Source: Mesorhizobium opportunistum WSM2075
GTDB taxonomy: Bacteria; Pseudomonadota; Alphaproteobacteria; Rhizobiales; Rhizobiaceae
DNA length: 64,000 nt
Assembly: GCF_000176035.2 (NCBI RefSeq)
Contig: NC_015675.1
Location: 5,212,001 to 5,276,000 of the forward strand
Reading direction: 5' to 3'
Shown here: positions 26,496 through 34,135 of the stretch, one piece after another
How the letters are laid out: each line of letters begins with the position of its first letter
How positions within the stretch are numbered: position 1 is the stretch's first letter
Notes under the pieces: generated by a model
Told to the model about the DNA's origin: nothing
Seen by the model: the letters and a program-made list of their open reading frames with translations, nothing else
Databases searched by the model: none
Program-made: the position numbers and the translations under genes

Positions 26496-26837
26496 AATCT
26501 TTCTCCTGTCAGGAGCCTGGTGCCGATAGGGCGAGACCGGGTCTTCGGTCAGGACCACGCACTGCTGGAGCGTCCCTTAGCACGTTCAGCACGATGCGCA
26601 GCGCATTTTCGGCGGCAACAAGCGTAAAATGAAAAAGGCCAGGCACCGCCTGACCTTCCGTGGGGAGCACCGCGCATCCACGCACATCCAGATGGATGCA
26701 CAGGCTGGATGTACAGGAACACTCCTCTCATGCGCATGACGTGCCTTGGAAACTCAGGTCTCCGTGGCCATGCGCCAGAATTCGCCACTCACCGGTGCCA
26801 GTACATCCGTGGTCACCGGGAGGGCCGAATTCTTTTT
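26496..26837. other. 342-bp intergenic region
   Basis: No gene seen. It holds the terminator of the cold-shock gene (26628-26657), a short CATCCAGATGGATG palindrome near 26690, and presumably the promoter of the small-protein operon, which I cannot place. Confidence 0.6.
26628..26657 (-). terminator. Likely terminator of the cold-shock gene
   Basis: A hairpin AAGGCCAGGC (26635-26644), loop ACC, GCCTGACCTT (26648-26657) has one mismatch; on the minus strand a T-rich run (complement of 26628-26635) follows. It lies about 180 bp past the cold-shock stop. Confidence 0.65.
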
Positions 26838-27047
26838 TCAGGCCGCCTTCAACTGGTCGGCGGACATCTTGCCCGACTTGTTGTCGCGGACCATCTCGTA
26901 GCCAACCTTCTGGCCCTCGACGATGTCGCGCATGCCGGCGCGCTCTACGGCCGAGATGTGGACGAAAACGTCGGCCGAGCCGTCGTCAGGCTGAATAAAA
27001 CCAAAACCTTTGGTGGCGTTGAACCATTTAACTGTGCCGGTGCTCAT
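26838..27047 (-). CDS. Cold-shock protein (CspA family)
   Basis: 69 residues from ATG 27047, with AAAGGG upstream; earlier in-frame codons are leader sequence. [20 protein letters not shown] contains the RNP1 motif and [10 protein letters not shown] the RNP2 motif, so it is a single-domain five-stranded OB fold that binds RNA and single-stranded DNA as an RNA chaperone. The gene has an AT-rich leader of about 140 nt, as is usual for csp genes regulated after transcription. Confidence 0.96.
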   Translation of the reverse strand: MSTGTVKWFNATKGFGFIQPDDGSADVFVHISAVERAGMRDIVEGQKVGYEMVRDNKSGKMSADQLKAA

Positions 27048-27566
27048 AAACGAACCCTTTCCATGGCAAATATTCGCTAATCGCGGTGCGAATGCACAAC
27101 GATTTTTGTCTCGATTTTTGATGGGGAAGTTCGTCAAAGGCGCGCATTCGGGCGCGGATAACAAAAGTCAGTCAAACAAATATCGACATGTTTCTTGTAG
27201 ACTTCTTTTGGCGGCGAGTCAATTTCTGGTTTTTCAGCGGCCCGAATTCAATTTTGGGTTGCTCGGTGCATAGGCCTCAACTGGCGAACCGGCTGAACGA
27301 CCGTGCGTTCATTTTCCCGAAAAAACGCACCACGCCCGGAACCAATTCCACACCGGCGCATTTCAATGGTCGGCAATCCTAGAGAGAAATCTCGGGAATG
27401 CCGACAAAAGGACGCCTCCCGCACGATAAAAGGTGCGAGGGGCGTTCTTGTATGTGCCGGGTCCCAAGGTCGCGCCGCCGATCGGCGGCAGGAGATCGTC
27501 ATGGGAACCGAGGCCCGAACGCGCCATCGGATCGCCGGCGGTCACGGTCCCTGCTCCGCCCGCGGT
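27048..27566. other. 519-bp intergenic region around the cold-shock leader
   Basis: No gene seen. The half next to the cold-shock gene is AT-rich leader and promoter. An imperfect hairpin at 27412-27445 (13-bp arms, two non-Watson-Crick positions) lies downstream of the SDR gene and may end its transcript, but its T-run is weak. Confidence 0.55.
27194..27222 (-). promoter_or_regulatory. Candidate cold-shock gene promoter
   Basis: On the minus strand TTGACT (27222-27217) and TACAAG (27199-27194) are separated by 17 bp, implying a transcript start near 27187 and a leader of about 140 nt. Confidence 0.45.
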
Positions 27567-28322
27567 TCAGCGCTCCTGATCGGTCGGGCGGATAAGGATT
27601 TCGTTGATGTTGACGCGCGGTGGCTGGCTGACGGCGTAGAGGATGGCGTTCGCAATATCGTCGGCGGTCAGCGCTTCCAGGGTGGCGAGGCGCTGGTCGA
27701 GGCCGGCCTTCATGGCGGGATTGGTGATATGGTCGCCAAGCTCGGTGCGCACCAGGCCGGGCTCGATGACGGTGACGCGCACCTTGTCGACATAGACCTC
27801 GCGGCGCAGCGATTCCGAGAAGGCGACGACACCAAACTTGGTTGCCGCGTAGGCGCTGGCACCCGGATTGGCGACGCGTCCGGCGACCGAGGATACGTTG
27901 ACGACATGGCCTTTGGCAGCCTTGAGGTGCGGCAGCGCCGCCTTGGTGGCGGCCATCAGGCCGATCAGATTGAGCTCGATCATGCGGCGCCAATCATCGA
28001 GGTCGGCTTCGTCCGCCGGCGACAGCAGCATGACGCCGGCATTGTTGACGAGAATGTCGAGCCGGCCCCATTCGGAGACAATCTTGTCGACCATGGCGGT
28101 GATGTCGCCGCCCTTGGCGATGTCAGCTTCGATGGCGAGCGCCTTGCCGCCAGCCTTCTCGATGCGGCCAACCAGCATGTCGAGGCGATCGGCGCGGCGG
28201 GCGGCGACCGCCACCTTGGCGCCGGCGGCGGCAAGTGCCGCCGCGGTCGCTTCGCCGATGCCCGACGAGGCCCCAGTGACGAGCGCGACCTTGCCCAGGA
28301 GAGGGGAATTAGAGGATGTCAT
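27567..28322 (-). CDS. Short-chain dehydrogenase/reductase
   Basis: 251 residues, classical SDR. TGASSGIG at residues 16-23 binds the cofactor, ARR after the second strand suits NADP(H), NNAG at about 90, the catalytic Ser in NVSSVAG, and YAATK with the Tyr and Lys. Closest in style to YdfG-like serine/3-hydroxy-acid dehydrogenases with broad substrate range. GGAGAAG precedes the ATG. It lies 78 bp downstream of a GST gene on the same strand and may share its transcript. Confidence 0.9.
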   Translation of the reverse strand: MTSSNSPLLGKVALVTGASSGIGEATAAALAAAGAKVAVAARRADRLDMLVGRIEKAGGKALAIEADIAKGGDITAMVDKIVSEWGRLDILVNNAGVMLLSPADEADLDDWRRMIELNLIGLMAATKAALPHLKAAKGHVVNVSSVAGRVANPGASAYAATKFGVVAFSESLRREVYVDKVRVTVIEPGLVRTELGDHITNPAMKAGLDQRLATLEALTADDIANAILYAVSQPPRVNINEILIRPTDQER

Positions 28323-28399
28323 GGATCTTCTCCAGATGCCCGGCCCACTCCTTCAGATAGGCCGCGCGAACGTTTCTGGAAGCCCAGCCTGTGGCGAGT

Positions 28400-29053
28400 T
28401 TATTCGTCCGGCCCGGGTTCCGGCCACATTTCCTTCGCCGCTTCCGCATACCAGTGCCGCATCGCAGGCGTTGCCAGCACGGCCTCGACATAGGCCCTGG
28501 TGTCGGGCGCCAGCACGCCGCCATAGGTGTCGAAGCGGGTGACGACCGGCGCATACATGGCATCTGCCGCGGTGAAATGGCCGAACAGGAACGGGCCGCC
28601 CTTGCCATATTTTTCGCGGCACTCACGCCACAGCGCCTCGATGCGGGCGCGTTGCGCCTCGCCTTCGGCGTCGAGCGGCTTATGAACCTTGGGCCGGCGC
28701 AAATTCATCGGCCAGCCGTAGCGAACCTCGCGAAAACCGGAATGCATCTCGGTCGCCACCGAGCGCGCCAGCGCGCGGGCGCCAAGGTCGTCCGGCCAGA
28801 GTTTTTTCTGCGGGTAGAGGTCTGCAAGATATTCAAGGATGGCAAGGGTTTCCCAGACGATCCTTCCGCTGTGATTCAAAACCGGGACCTGACCGGTTGG
28901 CGACACTTTCGCCAGATTGGCGGCGGTCTCCGGCGTACGCAGCCGCACAAAACCTTCCTTGAACGGGATATCCAGATGCCTCATCGCCAGCCATGGCCGC
29001 AGCGACCATGAGGAGAAGCATTTGTTGCCGATGTAGAGCGTGAATTCCGCCAT
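28400..29053 (-). CDS. Glutathione S-transferase family protein
   Basis: 217 residues from ATG 29053 with GGGAG upstream. The thioredoxin-like N-domain begins FTLYIGNKCFSSWSLRPWLAM with Ser/Cys at the active-site position, followed by the cis-proline TGQVPVL and the glutathione-gamma-glutamyl ETLAILEYL motif. The helical C-domain follows. This pattern resembles the zeta/YfcF-like bacterial GSTs. The conjugated substrate is unknown. Confidence 0.92.
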   Translation of the reverse strand: MAEFTLYIGNKCFSSWSLRPWLAMRHLDIPFKEGFVRLRTPETAANLAKVSPTGQVPVLNHSGRIVWETLAILEYLADLYPQKKLWPDDLGARALARSVATEMHSGFREVRYGWPMNLRRPKVHKPLDAEGEAQRARIEALWRECREKYGKGGPFLFGHFTAADAMYAPVVTRFDTYGGVLAPDTRAYVEAVLATPAMRHWYAEAAKEMWPEPGPDE

Positions 29054-29163
29054 TTTTCTCCCCGCGCACGATTGTCCAAACCCGATGCGTATTCTCAGCC
29101 TAGCCTGCCGGCCTTTCGCCAGGAAGCGACGGTGCGACCTGATCTGCCGGCCGAACGACGCCT

Positions 29164-29188
29164 GGAACCCAAGCGGGATCTGTCCGTT
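29164..29188 (+). promoter_or_regulatory. EcfG-type general stress promoter
   Basis: GGAAC at 29164-29168, 16 nt, CGTT at 29185-29188. This matches the GGAAC-N16/17-CGTT promoter of the alphaproteobacterial general stress sigma factor EcfG. It lies 73 bp upstream of the csbD-like gene. Confidence 0.7.
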
Positions 29189-29203
29189 GGCTTGCCGCGG
29201 ATG

Positions 29204-29247
29204 AATTCGTTCGAATTCAAAACCCAATTCCTTCGAATTCAAAACCC
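29204..29247 (+). repeat. 22-bp tandem duplication in the csbD-like leader
   Basis: Units 29204-29225 and 29226-29247 are identical except one base; each holds TTCGAATTC. The duplication lies between the stress promoter and the gene start. Confidence 0.9.
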
Positions 29248-29260
29248 GGGAGATGCGGAA

Positions 29261-29440
29261 ATGGTGAACAAGGATCAGGTCGCAGGCGTGGCCAAGCAGG
29301 TCAAGGGTTCGGTCAAGGAAGCCGCCGGCAAGGCGACCGGCAACAGGCAGACCCAGGCCAGAGGCATGGCCGACAAGGCCACCGGCAAGGTGCAGAAGGC
29401 CTACGGCGACATGAAGGAAAAAATCAAGAAGGCGCTCTGA
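29261..29440 (+). CDS. CsbD-family stress protein
   Basis: 59 residues from ATG 29261. The sequence is the usual CsbD pattern: MVNKDQVAGVAKQVKGSVK, then repeated KEAAGKATG and DKATGKVQKAYGD, a small, highly charged, mostly helical protein. CsbD proteins accumulate under general stress; molecular role unknown. The EcfG-type promoter upstream fits that. Confidence 0.93.
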   Translation: MVNKDQVAGVAKQVKGSVKEAAGKATGNRQTQARGMADKATGKVQKAYGDMKEKIKKAL

Positions 29441-29465
29441 CCTTTTCGGATGGCTGCATCGACTG

Positions 29466-30593
29466 TCATGTGCTCCAGCCTTTGCTGAAGGCGTTGGTGA
29501 AAGCGACCTCGCCATGGTCATCGATCGCCTCGCCAAGCGCGACGTCCATGCCGTCGCTGGTCACCCTGGCGACGGCGAAACCGCCCATATAGGCGGCCTT
29601 CGGCTTGAACAGGTCGAGCCCGTCGCGGTGATAGATCAGCGGCGTGGCGTGCTGGTGGCCGTGGAAGATGGCAACGACATTGTAGCCCTTCAGCGCCGCC
29701 AGCAGCGCCTGCCTGTCGGCTTCGCCCCACCAGTGCGGCGCGCCGGCGCCGTCATCTTCGTAGGTTCTCTTGACGGCATCCCAACGCTCGATCGAGAACG
29801 TGTCCCAGCCATAGTGCTGGAACAGGATGACGGGGCGACCGTCCGCCGCGTAGGTCGCCAGATCCTGCTTCAGCCATGGCAGGCTGCTTTCGGCGCCGTG
29901 GCCGGTGTCACCGGCGAAACGATGGGTCTGGACGAGATGCAGGCCGCCCCAGTCCCAGGAATAGCAGTCGGTGTCGACATCGTAGCTGGTGGCCGGCGCG
30001 GGCGGCTTGAAGAAGACGCCGGCACGGTGGTTGACCTCGACATAGTCGCGCATTTCGCGCCGATACCAGTCGACATGGTGCGGCGGCCCGTTCTGGTCGA
30101 GATCATGATTGCCGAGACCGACATAGACCGGCATGTGAACGCGATCGGGGCCGACACCTTGCTGGTAGCGCTGGCTGAACTGCAGGAGCTGCGTGCCCTC
30201 GCTCGGCTGGGTGATCTGGCCGCCGCCGTCGTCGGTGATGTCGCCGCCAACGACGAGACCGAGCGGCGTGCCGATGCGGCTGCCAGCCGAACGCAGGCCG
30301 GTGGCGACGCCGTCGATTTCGGCGGGCCAGTCCTTGTCGCCGATGGCGTTCAGCGCCGCGACATTGCGCAGCAGTGCCGCGTCGGTCTTGCCTTCCTGCT
30401 GGCAGTTGGGGCTCAAACCGCTTGCCATGCGGCAGGCATGGATATCGGCGATGAACAGGAAGGTGGCGTCGATGGGCTGGATGCGTTGCCCGGTCTGACC
30501 GAGCGCCGATCGTGACAGCACGCCAGCTGCGGCAAGACCGGCGGTCCCCACCAGAAAGCGGCGTCGTGAAAGCGGCGAAAGGCGATTCATCAT
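29466..30593 (-). CDS. Tat-exported metallophosphoesterase
   Basis: 375 residues (ATG 30593, or the next ATG at 30590). The N-terminus has a twin-arginine signal, SRRRFLVG, and a hydrophobic stretch ending near ALG, so it is exported folded. Calcineurin-like motifs run in order: ADIHA, GGDITDD, GLGNHDLD, ILFQHYG and IFHGHQH, giving all metal ligands of a binuclear phosphoesterase. The substrate may be a phosphodiester or phosphomonoester in the periplasm. No coupled gene. Confidence 0.88.
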   Translation of the reverse strand: MMNRLSPLSRRRFLVGTAGLAAAGVLSRSALGQTGQRIQPIDATFLFIADIHACRMASGLSPNCQQEGKTDAALLRNVAALNAIGDKDWPAEIDGVATGLRSAGSRIGTPLGLVVGGDITDDGGGQITQPSEGTQLLQFSQRYQQGVGPDRVHMPVYVGLGNHDLDQNGPPHHVDWYRREMRDYVEVNHRAGVFFKPPAPATSYDVDTDCYSWDWGGLHLVQTHRFAGDTGHGAESSLPWLKQDLATYAADGRPVILFQHYGWDTFSIERWDAVKRTYEDDGAGAPHWWGEADRQALLAALKGYNVVAIFHGHQHATPLIYHRDGLDLFKPKAAYMGGFAVARVTSDGMDVALGEAIDDHGEVAFTNAFSKGWST

Positions 30594-30664
30594 CGGGGAA
30601 TTTCAGCATGGAGAGCGGGGGGTCGTCCAGCGCCTCTCCTTGCCGAGCATCGACACAGGGTGAT

Positions 30665-30712
30665 GGGTCTGGCATGTCTAGGGCCTGGCATGTCTAGGGT
30701 CTGGCATGTCTA
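30665..30712 (+). repeat. Three 16-bp tandem repeats upstream of a periplasmic-protein gene
   Basis: Units at 30665-30680, 30681-30696 and 30697-30712 are identical apart from one base in the middle copy; each contains GGCATGTCTA. They end 32 bp before the ATG at 30745 and lie in its leader or promoter. Confidence 0.92.
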
Positions 30713-30744
30713 GCCTTCAACTTGCGCGAGCAGAGGAGGACGAA

Positions 30745-31344
30745 ATGAAAACCGCACCGATCTGCGCGATCCTTGCCGCGATCGTGATCCTGTCCGCGAG
30801 CACCGCGCATGCCGCCGGTTGCATCGACGCAAAGTCCGCCAAGAATGGCTTCATTCTGGCGAGGCCCGGCATCCAAAGCGAGTTTCGGCCCGTAGGCGGG
30901 GGAATGGTCTCCGTCGCCAATACCTACGCTTCGCAATCACCACAGAAGCAGTTCCTGTTTGCCGGCCTGATCGAGGTGTTTCGCGACAGCGACACCGGCC
31001 GGCTGGCGATGATCCCGTTTTCCGACCTGCGAAAACTGTTTCCGCTGAAGAAGGGGACCAAAGGCACGATCGAGTTTGTCGAGCTGTCGCCCAGCAAGCA
31101 GCCGAAGAGCACCAAGACGCTGACGCTGGTGGTCAAGGGCAAGGAGACGTTCAGCCTGGGCGACTGCAAATACAATGTGCTCGCCGTCCAGGAGATCTTC
31201 AAGAACGGAGCAGGCGAGACGCTCGATGCCTATACCGTGCTCTATGCACCCGATCTGCAAGCCGCCCTCGCCCGGCGCTACGATGAAGGCACCAGCAAGG
31301 AATCGGTGAACGGCTACGAGACGATCAAACCTCTGGCCGAGTAA
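30745..31344 (+). CDS. Periplasmic hypothetical protein
   Basis: 199 residues from ATG 30745, with GAGGAGGAC upstream. Residues 1-23 are a Sec signal peptide ending AHA. The mature protein has two cysteines (near 26 and 143) that could form a disulfide, and many beta-prone segments, including VSVANTYASQSPQKQFLF and TLTLVVKGKETFSLGDCKYNV. I do not recognise a family. The stop lies in the first unit of an 18-bp repeat array. Confidence 0.75.
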   Translation: MKTAPICAILAAIVILSASTAHAAGCIDAKSAKNGFILARPGIQSEFRPVGGGMVSVANTYASQSPQKQFLFAGLIEVFRDSDTGRLAMIPFSDLRKLFPLKKGTKGTIEFVELSPSKQPKSTKTLTLVVKGKETFSLGDCKYNVLAVQEIFKNGAGETLDAYTVLYAPDLQAALARRYDEGTSKESVNGYETIKPLAE

Positions 31345-31403
31345 GGGATGCTAGCCGGGTAAGGAAGACTGGCCGAGTAAGGGAGACTGGCCGGTAAGGG
31401 ACT
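31335..31403 (+). repeat. 18-bp tandem repeats at the 3' end of the periplasmic-protein gene
   Basis: About 3.8 units of GGCCGAGTAAGGGAGACT or variants, at 31335-31352, 31353-31370, 31371-31388 and a shortened copy 31389-31403. The first unit contains the gene's last codons and TAA stop; each later unit repeats an in-frame GAG/GGG-TAA. Confidence 0.85.
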
Positions 31404-31407
31404 GGCC

Positions 31408-32121
31408 TCACGAGGTTCCGTACCGCCGCAGCACCCTGCGACGCCGCCTCGCTCCCGTCTCGCCCTGGGACGTCTCGCCCTGGGACGACTCGGCCTGGGA
31501 GGCGTCCCACTCCAACGCCGCCAGGCAATCGCGCAACGGGCCGACGTCCTGCGCCGTCTTGGCCATCGACATGGCGCCCGAGTAGGTGGCGATCACCAGC
31601 GCCGCAAAGCGCTGGGGATCGATGCCCAGCTCCCTGCCCGCTTGCTGGTCGGCCCTGATCTTGTCGGCGATCGCCTGCCGCCATCCCGAAAAGATGCCGG
31701 CAAGGGCGGTGCGGAACTCCGGATCGGCAAGAGACAGTTCGTGCGCCAGGTTGTTGAGCGGGCAGCCGCGCACGAAACCCTGCTGTTCCAGTTCGGCCGC
31801 CACAGCCTCGAAGACGAGGCGCACGCCCTCGCGCACTGAGGCCGCAGCCTTGACCGGCACGATCCATGTCTCTTCGACCGCGGCTGCCACGCGCTCCTCG
31901 ATCACCGCCAGCGCCAGCGCCTTCTTGGTCGGGAAATGGTGATGCAGCGCACCGCCGCTGACCCCTGCCGCCGCCATCAGATCGCCGAGGCTGGACGCGT
32001 GATAGCCGCGCGCCTGGAACGCGACCTCGGCGACATCGAGCATTTTCCGGCGCATGCCCTGGGGGTCGTTGATGCGGTTGCGAGACCGTGGGCCCGGTCG
32101 AATGGTCATCTCTGCTGACAT
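31408..32121 (-). CDS. TetR-family regulator with repeat-extended C-terminus
   Basis: 237 residues if ATG 32121 is used; ATG 32109 and a TTG at 32145 are alternatives. The helix-turn-helix is near residues 20-65 (RRKMLDVAEVAFQARGYHASSLGDLMAAAGVSGGALHHHFPTKK is the region in order). The ligand domain follows, with RGCPLNNLAHELS. The last 40 residues contain Ser-Gln-Gly-Glu-Thr repeats from a 15-bp minisatellite and then an arginine-rich end. It is divergent from the NIPSNAP gene, with tandem AAACAG-N10-CTGTTT sites between. Confidence 0.87.
   Translation of the reverse strand: MSAEMTIRPGPRSRNRINDPQGMRRKMLDVAEVAFQARGYHASSLGDLMAAAGVSGGALHHHFPTKKALALAVIEERVAAAVEETWIVPVKAAASVREGVRLVFEAVAAELEQQGFVRGCPLNNLAHELSLADPEFRTALAGIFSGWRQAIADKIRADQQAGRELGIDPQRFAALVIATYSGAMSMAKTAQDVGPLRDCLAALEWDASQAESSQGETSQGETGARRRRRVLRRYGTS
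31456..31500 (-). repeat. 15-bp tandem repeat in the TetR C-terminus
   Basis: Units at 31456-31470 and 31471-31485 are identical; 31486-31500 has two changes. The array is in frame and encodes Ser-Gln-Gly-Glu-Thr units. Confidence 0.92.
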
Positions 32122-32144
32122 TGCCGGACAATAGCATGTTGACA

Positions 32145-32190
32145 AAACAGGACAACCGGTCTGTTTATAAACAGGATGATCACCCTGTTT
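32145..32190. promoter_or_regulatory. Two tandem AAACAG-N10-CTGTTT operators
   Basis: Sites at 32145-32166 and 32169-32190 have identical 6-bp arms and 10-bp spacers, and their inner arms form the perfect palindrome CTGTTTATAAACAG (32161-32174). A TTGACA box at 32139-32144 abuts the first site. This is a likely binding region for the divergent TetR, controlling both genes. Confidence 0.8.
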
Positions 32191-32204
32191 TGGAGAAGAA
32201 CGCG

Positions 32205-32999
32205 ATGGACCTGCCCCTCAATGCCAAGTCGGAGCTTGCGGCATGCGCGTCGCCCGTCGTCGAATTGCGGCAATACACGTTGAAATCGGGCCAGCGCGAC
32301 ACACTCATCGACCTCTTCGACAGCAAGTTCATCGAGGGCCAGGAAGACGCCGGGATGACCATTATCGGCCAGTTCAGGGATCTCGACCGTCCCGACATGT
32401 TCGTCTGGCTGCGCGGCTTCGACGATATGGAGACTAGGAAAGACGCGCTGACGGCCTTCTATGGCGGCCCGGTCTGGGCCGAACATCGGGACGCCGCTAA
32501 CGCCACGATGATCGATTCAGACGACGTTCTGCTTTTGAAGCCGGCATGGCCGAGCGCGGGTTTCGATCTGTCGGGGTTGCAAAGGCCAGCCGCGGCGGAA
32601 GCCGGAAAACCAAACCCGCAAAGCGCTTTAGATACCCTCGTTGAGATTTCGATTCATCATTTGCGGCCAGGCACCGAAACCGGCTTCGCTGGGCACTTTC
32701 GAACAGAGGCCGCCCCGCAGCTTGCCGCGAACGGCGCGCGCCTGCTCGGGGCGTTCATGACGGAGCGCGCCGAAAACACGTTTTCACGCCTGCCGGTTCG
32801 AACCGGCGAAAATGTTTTCCTGTCCGTCACCGGCTTCGAAAGCGAGGATGCCCACGCGCAATGCCAGACGACGCTTGCAGCCTCGCTCGGCTGGCAGGCT
32901 TTTCAGCGGGCCGTGGAACCGAGACTGTCAAAGCCGACGGACGTGCTGCGGCTTTCGCCAACCGGGCGATCGCTACTCGGCACATCAGCGATTGCTTAA
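32205..32999 (+). CDS. NIPSNAP-family protein
   Basis: 264 residues from ATG 32205 with GGAGAAG upstream. Two ferredoxin-like alpha/beta repeats: residues 15-105 with VVELRQYTLKSGQRDTLIDLFDSKFIEGQE and FVWLRGF, and a weaker second copy at about 140-245 with VEISIHHLRPG. The VELRQY start and RGF motif are hallmarks of bacterial NIPSNAP proteins, whose function is unclear. Tight TetR control suggests a role in response to a small molecule. Confidence 0.87.
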   Translation: MDLPLNAKSELAACASPVVELRQYTLKSGQRDTLIDLFDSKFIEGQEDAGMTIIGQFRDLDRPDMFVWLRGFDDMETRKDALTAFYGGPVWAEHRDAANATMIDSDDVLLLKPAWPSAGFDLSGLQRPAAAEAGKPNPQSALDTLVEISIHHLRPGTETGFAGHFRTEAAPQLAANGARLLGAFMTERAENTFSRLPVRTGENVFLSVTGFESEDAHAQCQTTLAASLGWQAFQRAVEPRLSKPTDVLRLSPTGRSLLGTSAIA

Positions 33000-33041
33000 T
33001 CCGGCTGTTTTATGCTGCCGACATCCAATCGGACGTCACCC

Positions 33042-33293
33042 ATGCCGCAGTGGTTCATCGCAACGGTCTTCGGCCTGCTAGCCCTCGCGGCGGTCTGGGG
33101 CATATACAGATCGCTGTCCTCGGGCGTCGCCAATGATGGCATTTATCGTTTCGACGTCGATAAAAACCCCTTGGGCTTTGCCTTGGTGATCGCCAGCCGG
33201 ATCCTCATCATCGCGTTCGCCGTGGCGGTGATCCTGCATGCGCTGGGCCTCATTGGCGACCCGGTGTCGATGCTTCGCTCACTATTCGGCTGA
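33042..33293 (+). CDS. Small two-helix membrane protein
   Basis: 83 residues from ATG 33042 (ATG 33012 is an alternative; neither has a good ribosome-binding site). Two hydrophobic helices, near residues 3-21 and 45-67, flank a short polar loop with DGIYRFDVDKNP. I recognise no family. It follows the NIPSNAP gene by 42 bp on the same strand. Confidence 0.6.
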   Translation: MPQWFIATVFGLLALAAVWGIYRSLSSGVANDGIYRFDVDKNPLGFALVIASRILIIAFAVAVILHALGLIGDPVSMLRSLFG

Positions 33294-33295
33294 GT

Positions 33296-34135
33296 TCAGG
33301 CTTCGCCGAAGGTCCGGCCGACGGCCCTGGCGACAAAAGCCGGCTCCTCCCAATGCGGATTGTGGCCACACGCGTCGGCTCGCACGAGGACAGCATCAGG
33401 AAGCGCGCGGAGCAACGCCTGCTGGTGCGCCTCGCCGAACAGCGGGTCGTACGCGCCGGCTAGGATCAGCGTTTGGGTCCGAACTGTCTGTGCCGCATCG
33501 GTCAGGTCGGCCCGGCGGATCTCTTCCAGGATGGCGCGCCAACGCGCCGCAGGCATCGCCGAGGCGTCTTTCGCAAGACCGGCGAGAAAGGGCTGCGGCA
33601 CGCCGGGCCGGCAGGCATGCCACCAGGCATAGAACGGGTCGGCCGGCGATATCGGGTCATGCAAGGCCTCAACGCCCGCGACCAGCGCATGATCGCGCGA
33701 GAAACCAGGCTTCACCGTGCCGGCCATGACCACCAGTCCCCCGACAAGCGCATCATGTCGCGCGGCCAATGCGATGGCCACCATGGCGCCCAGGGAATGG
33801 CCGACGACGACGGGCCGGTTGAGCCGCAAACGCCCGATCAGGCCGGCGATATCATCGGCAAATTCGGCGATGCCGAAGCCTTTTCCCGCTTGCGACGCAC
33901 CGTGGCCGCGCAGGTCGGGCATGATCAGCCGGCGGCCGGCCAGATGCGGCGCAAGAAGCGAAAAGCTGCGGCTGGTGTCGGTGAAGCCGTGCACCAGAAG
34001 CAGCGGCGGCTCGGCGCCCGCGATCTCGACATAGGCGATCTCGAGGTCGCCAACATCGACCAATCGCTTGCGGCCGGCCCAGGCGTCCTGTTCGGCCCCA
34101 GCGTCGGGCAAGGCATCCAGCGCGGCCGATCTCAC
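33296..34135 (-). CDS. Alpha/beta hydrolase coupled to choX
   Basis: 279 residues from GTG 34135, which overlaps the choX stop (GTGA), so translation is coupled. LLLVHGF is the oxyanion strand, VVGHSLGAM the nucleophile elbow (Ser near 114), a late Asp in LILAGAYDPLFG and His in ACGHNPHWEEP complete the triad. The fold is that of esterases, haloperoxidase-like and carbon-carbon hydrolases. No signal peptide, so cytoplasmic. Coupling to a choline-binding protein suggests hydrolysis of a choline ester after uptake; this is inference. Confidence 0.87.
   Translation of the reverse strand: MRSAALDALPDAGAEQDAWAGRKRLVDVGDLEIAYVEIAGAEPPLLLVHGFTDTSRSFSLLAPHLAGRRLIMPDLRGHGASQAGKGFGIAEFADDIAGLIGRLRLNRPVVVGHSLGAMVAIALAARHDALVGGLVVMAGTVKPGFSRDHALVAGVEALHDPISPADPFYAWWHACRPGVPQPFLAGLAKDASAMPAARWRAILEEIRRADLTDAAQTVRTQTLILAGAYDPLFGEAHQQALLRALPDAVLVRADACGHNPHWEEPAFVARAVGRTFGEA

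Noticed and set aside
27412..27445. Intrinsic terminator after the SDR gene
   Set aside because: The stem has two imperfect positions and the following T-run is weak, so I mention it only within the intergenic entry.
30665..31403. CRISPR array
   Set aside because: The repeats are directly tandem, 16-18 bp long, with no spacers and no cas genes.
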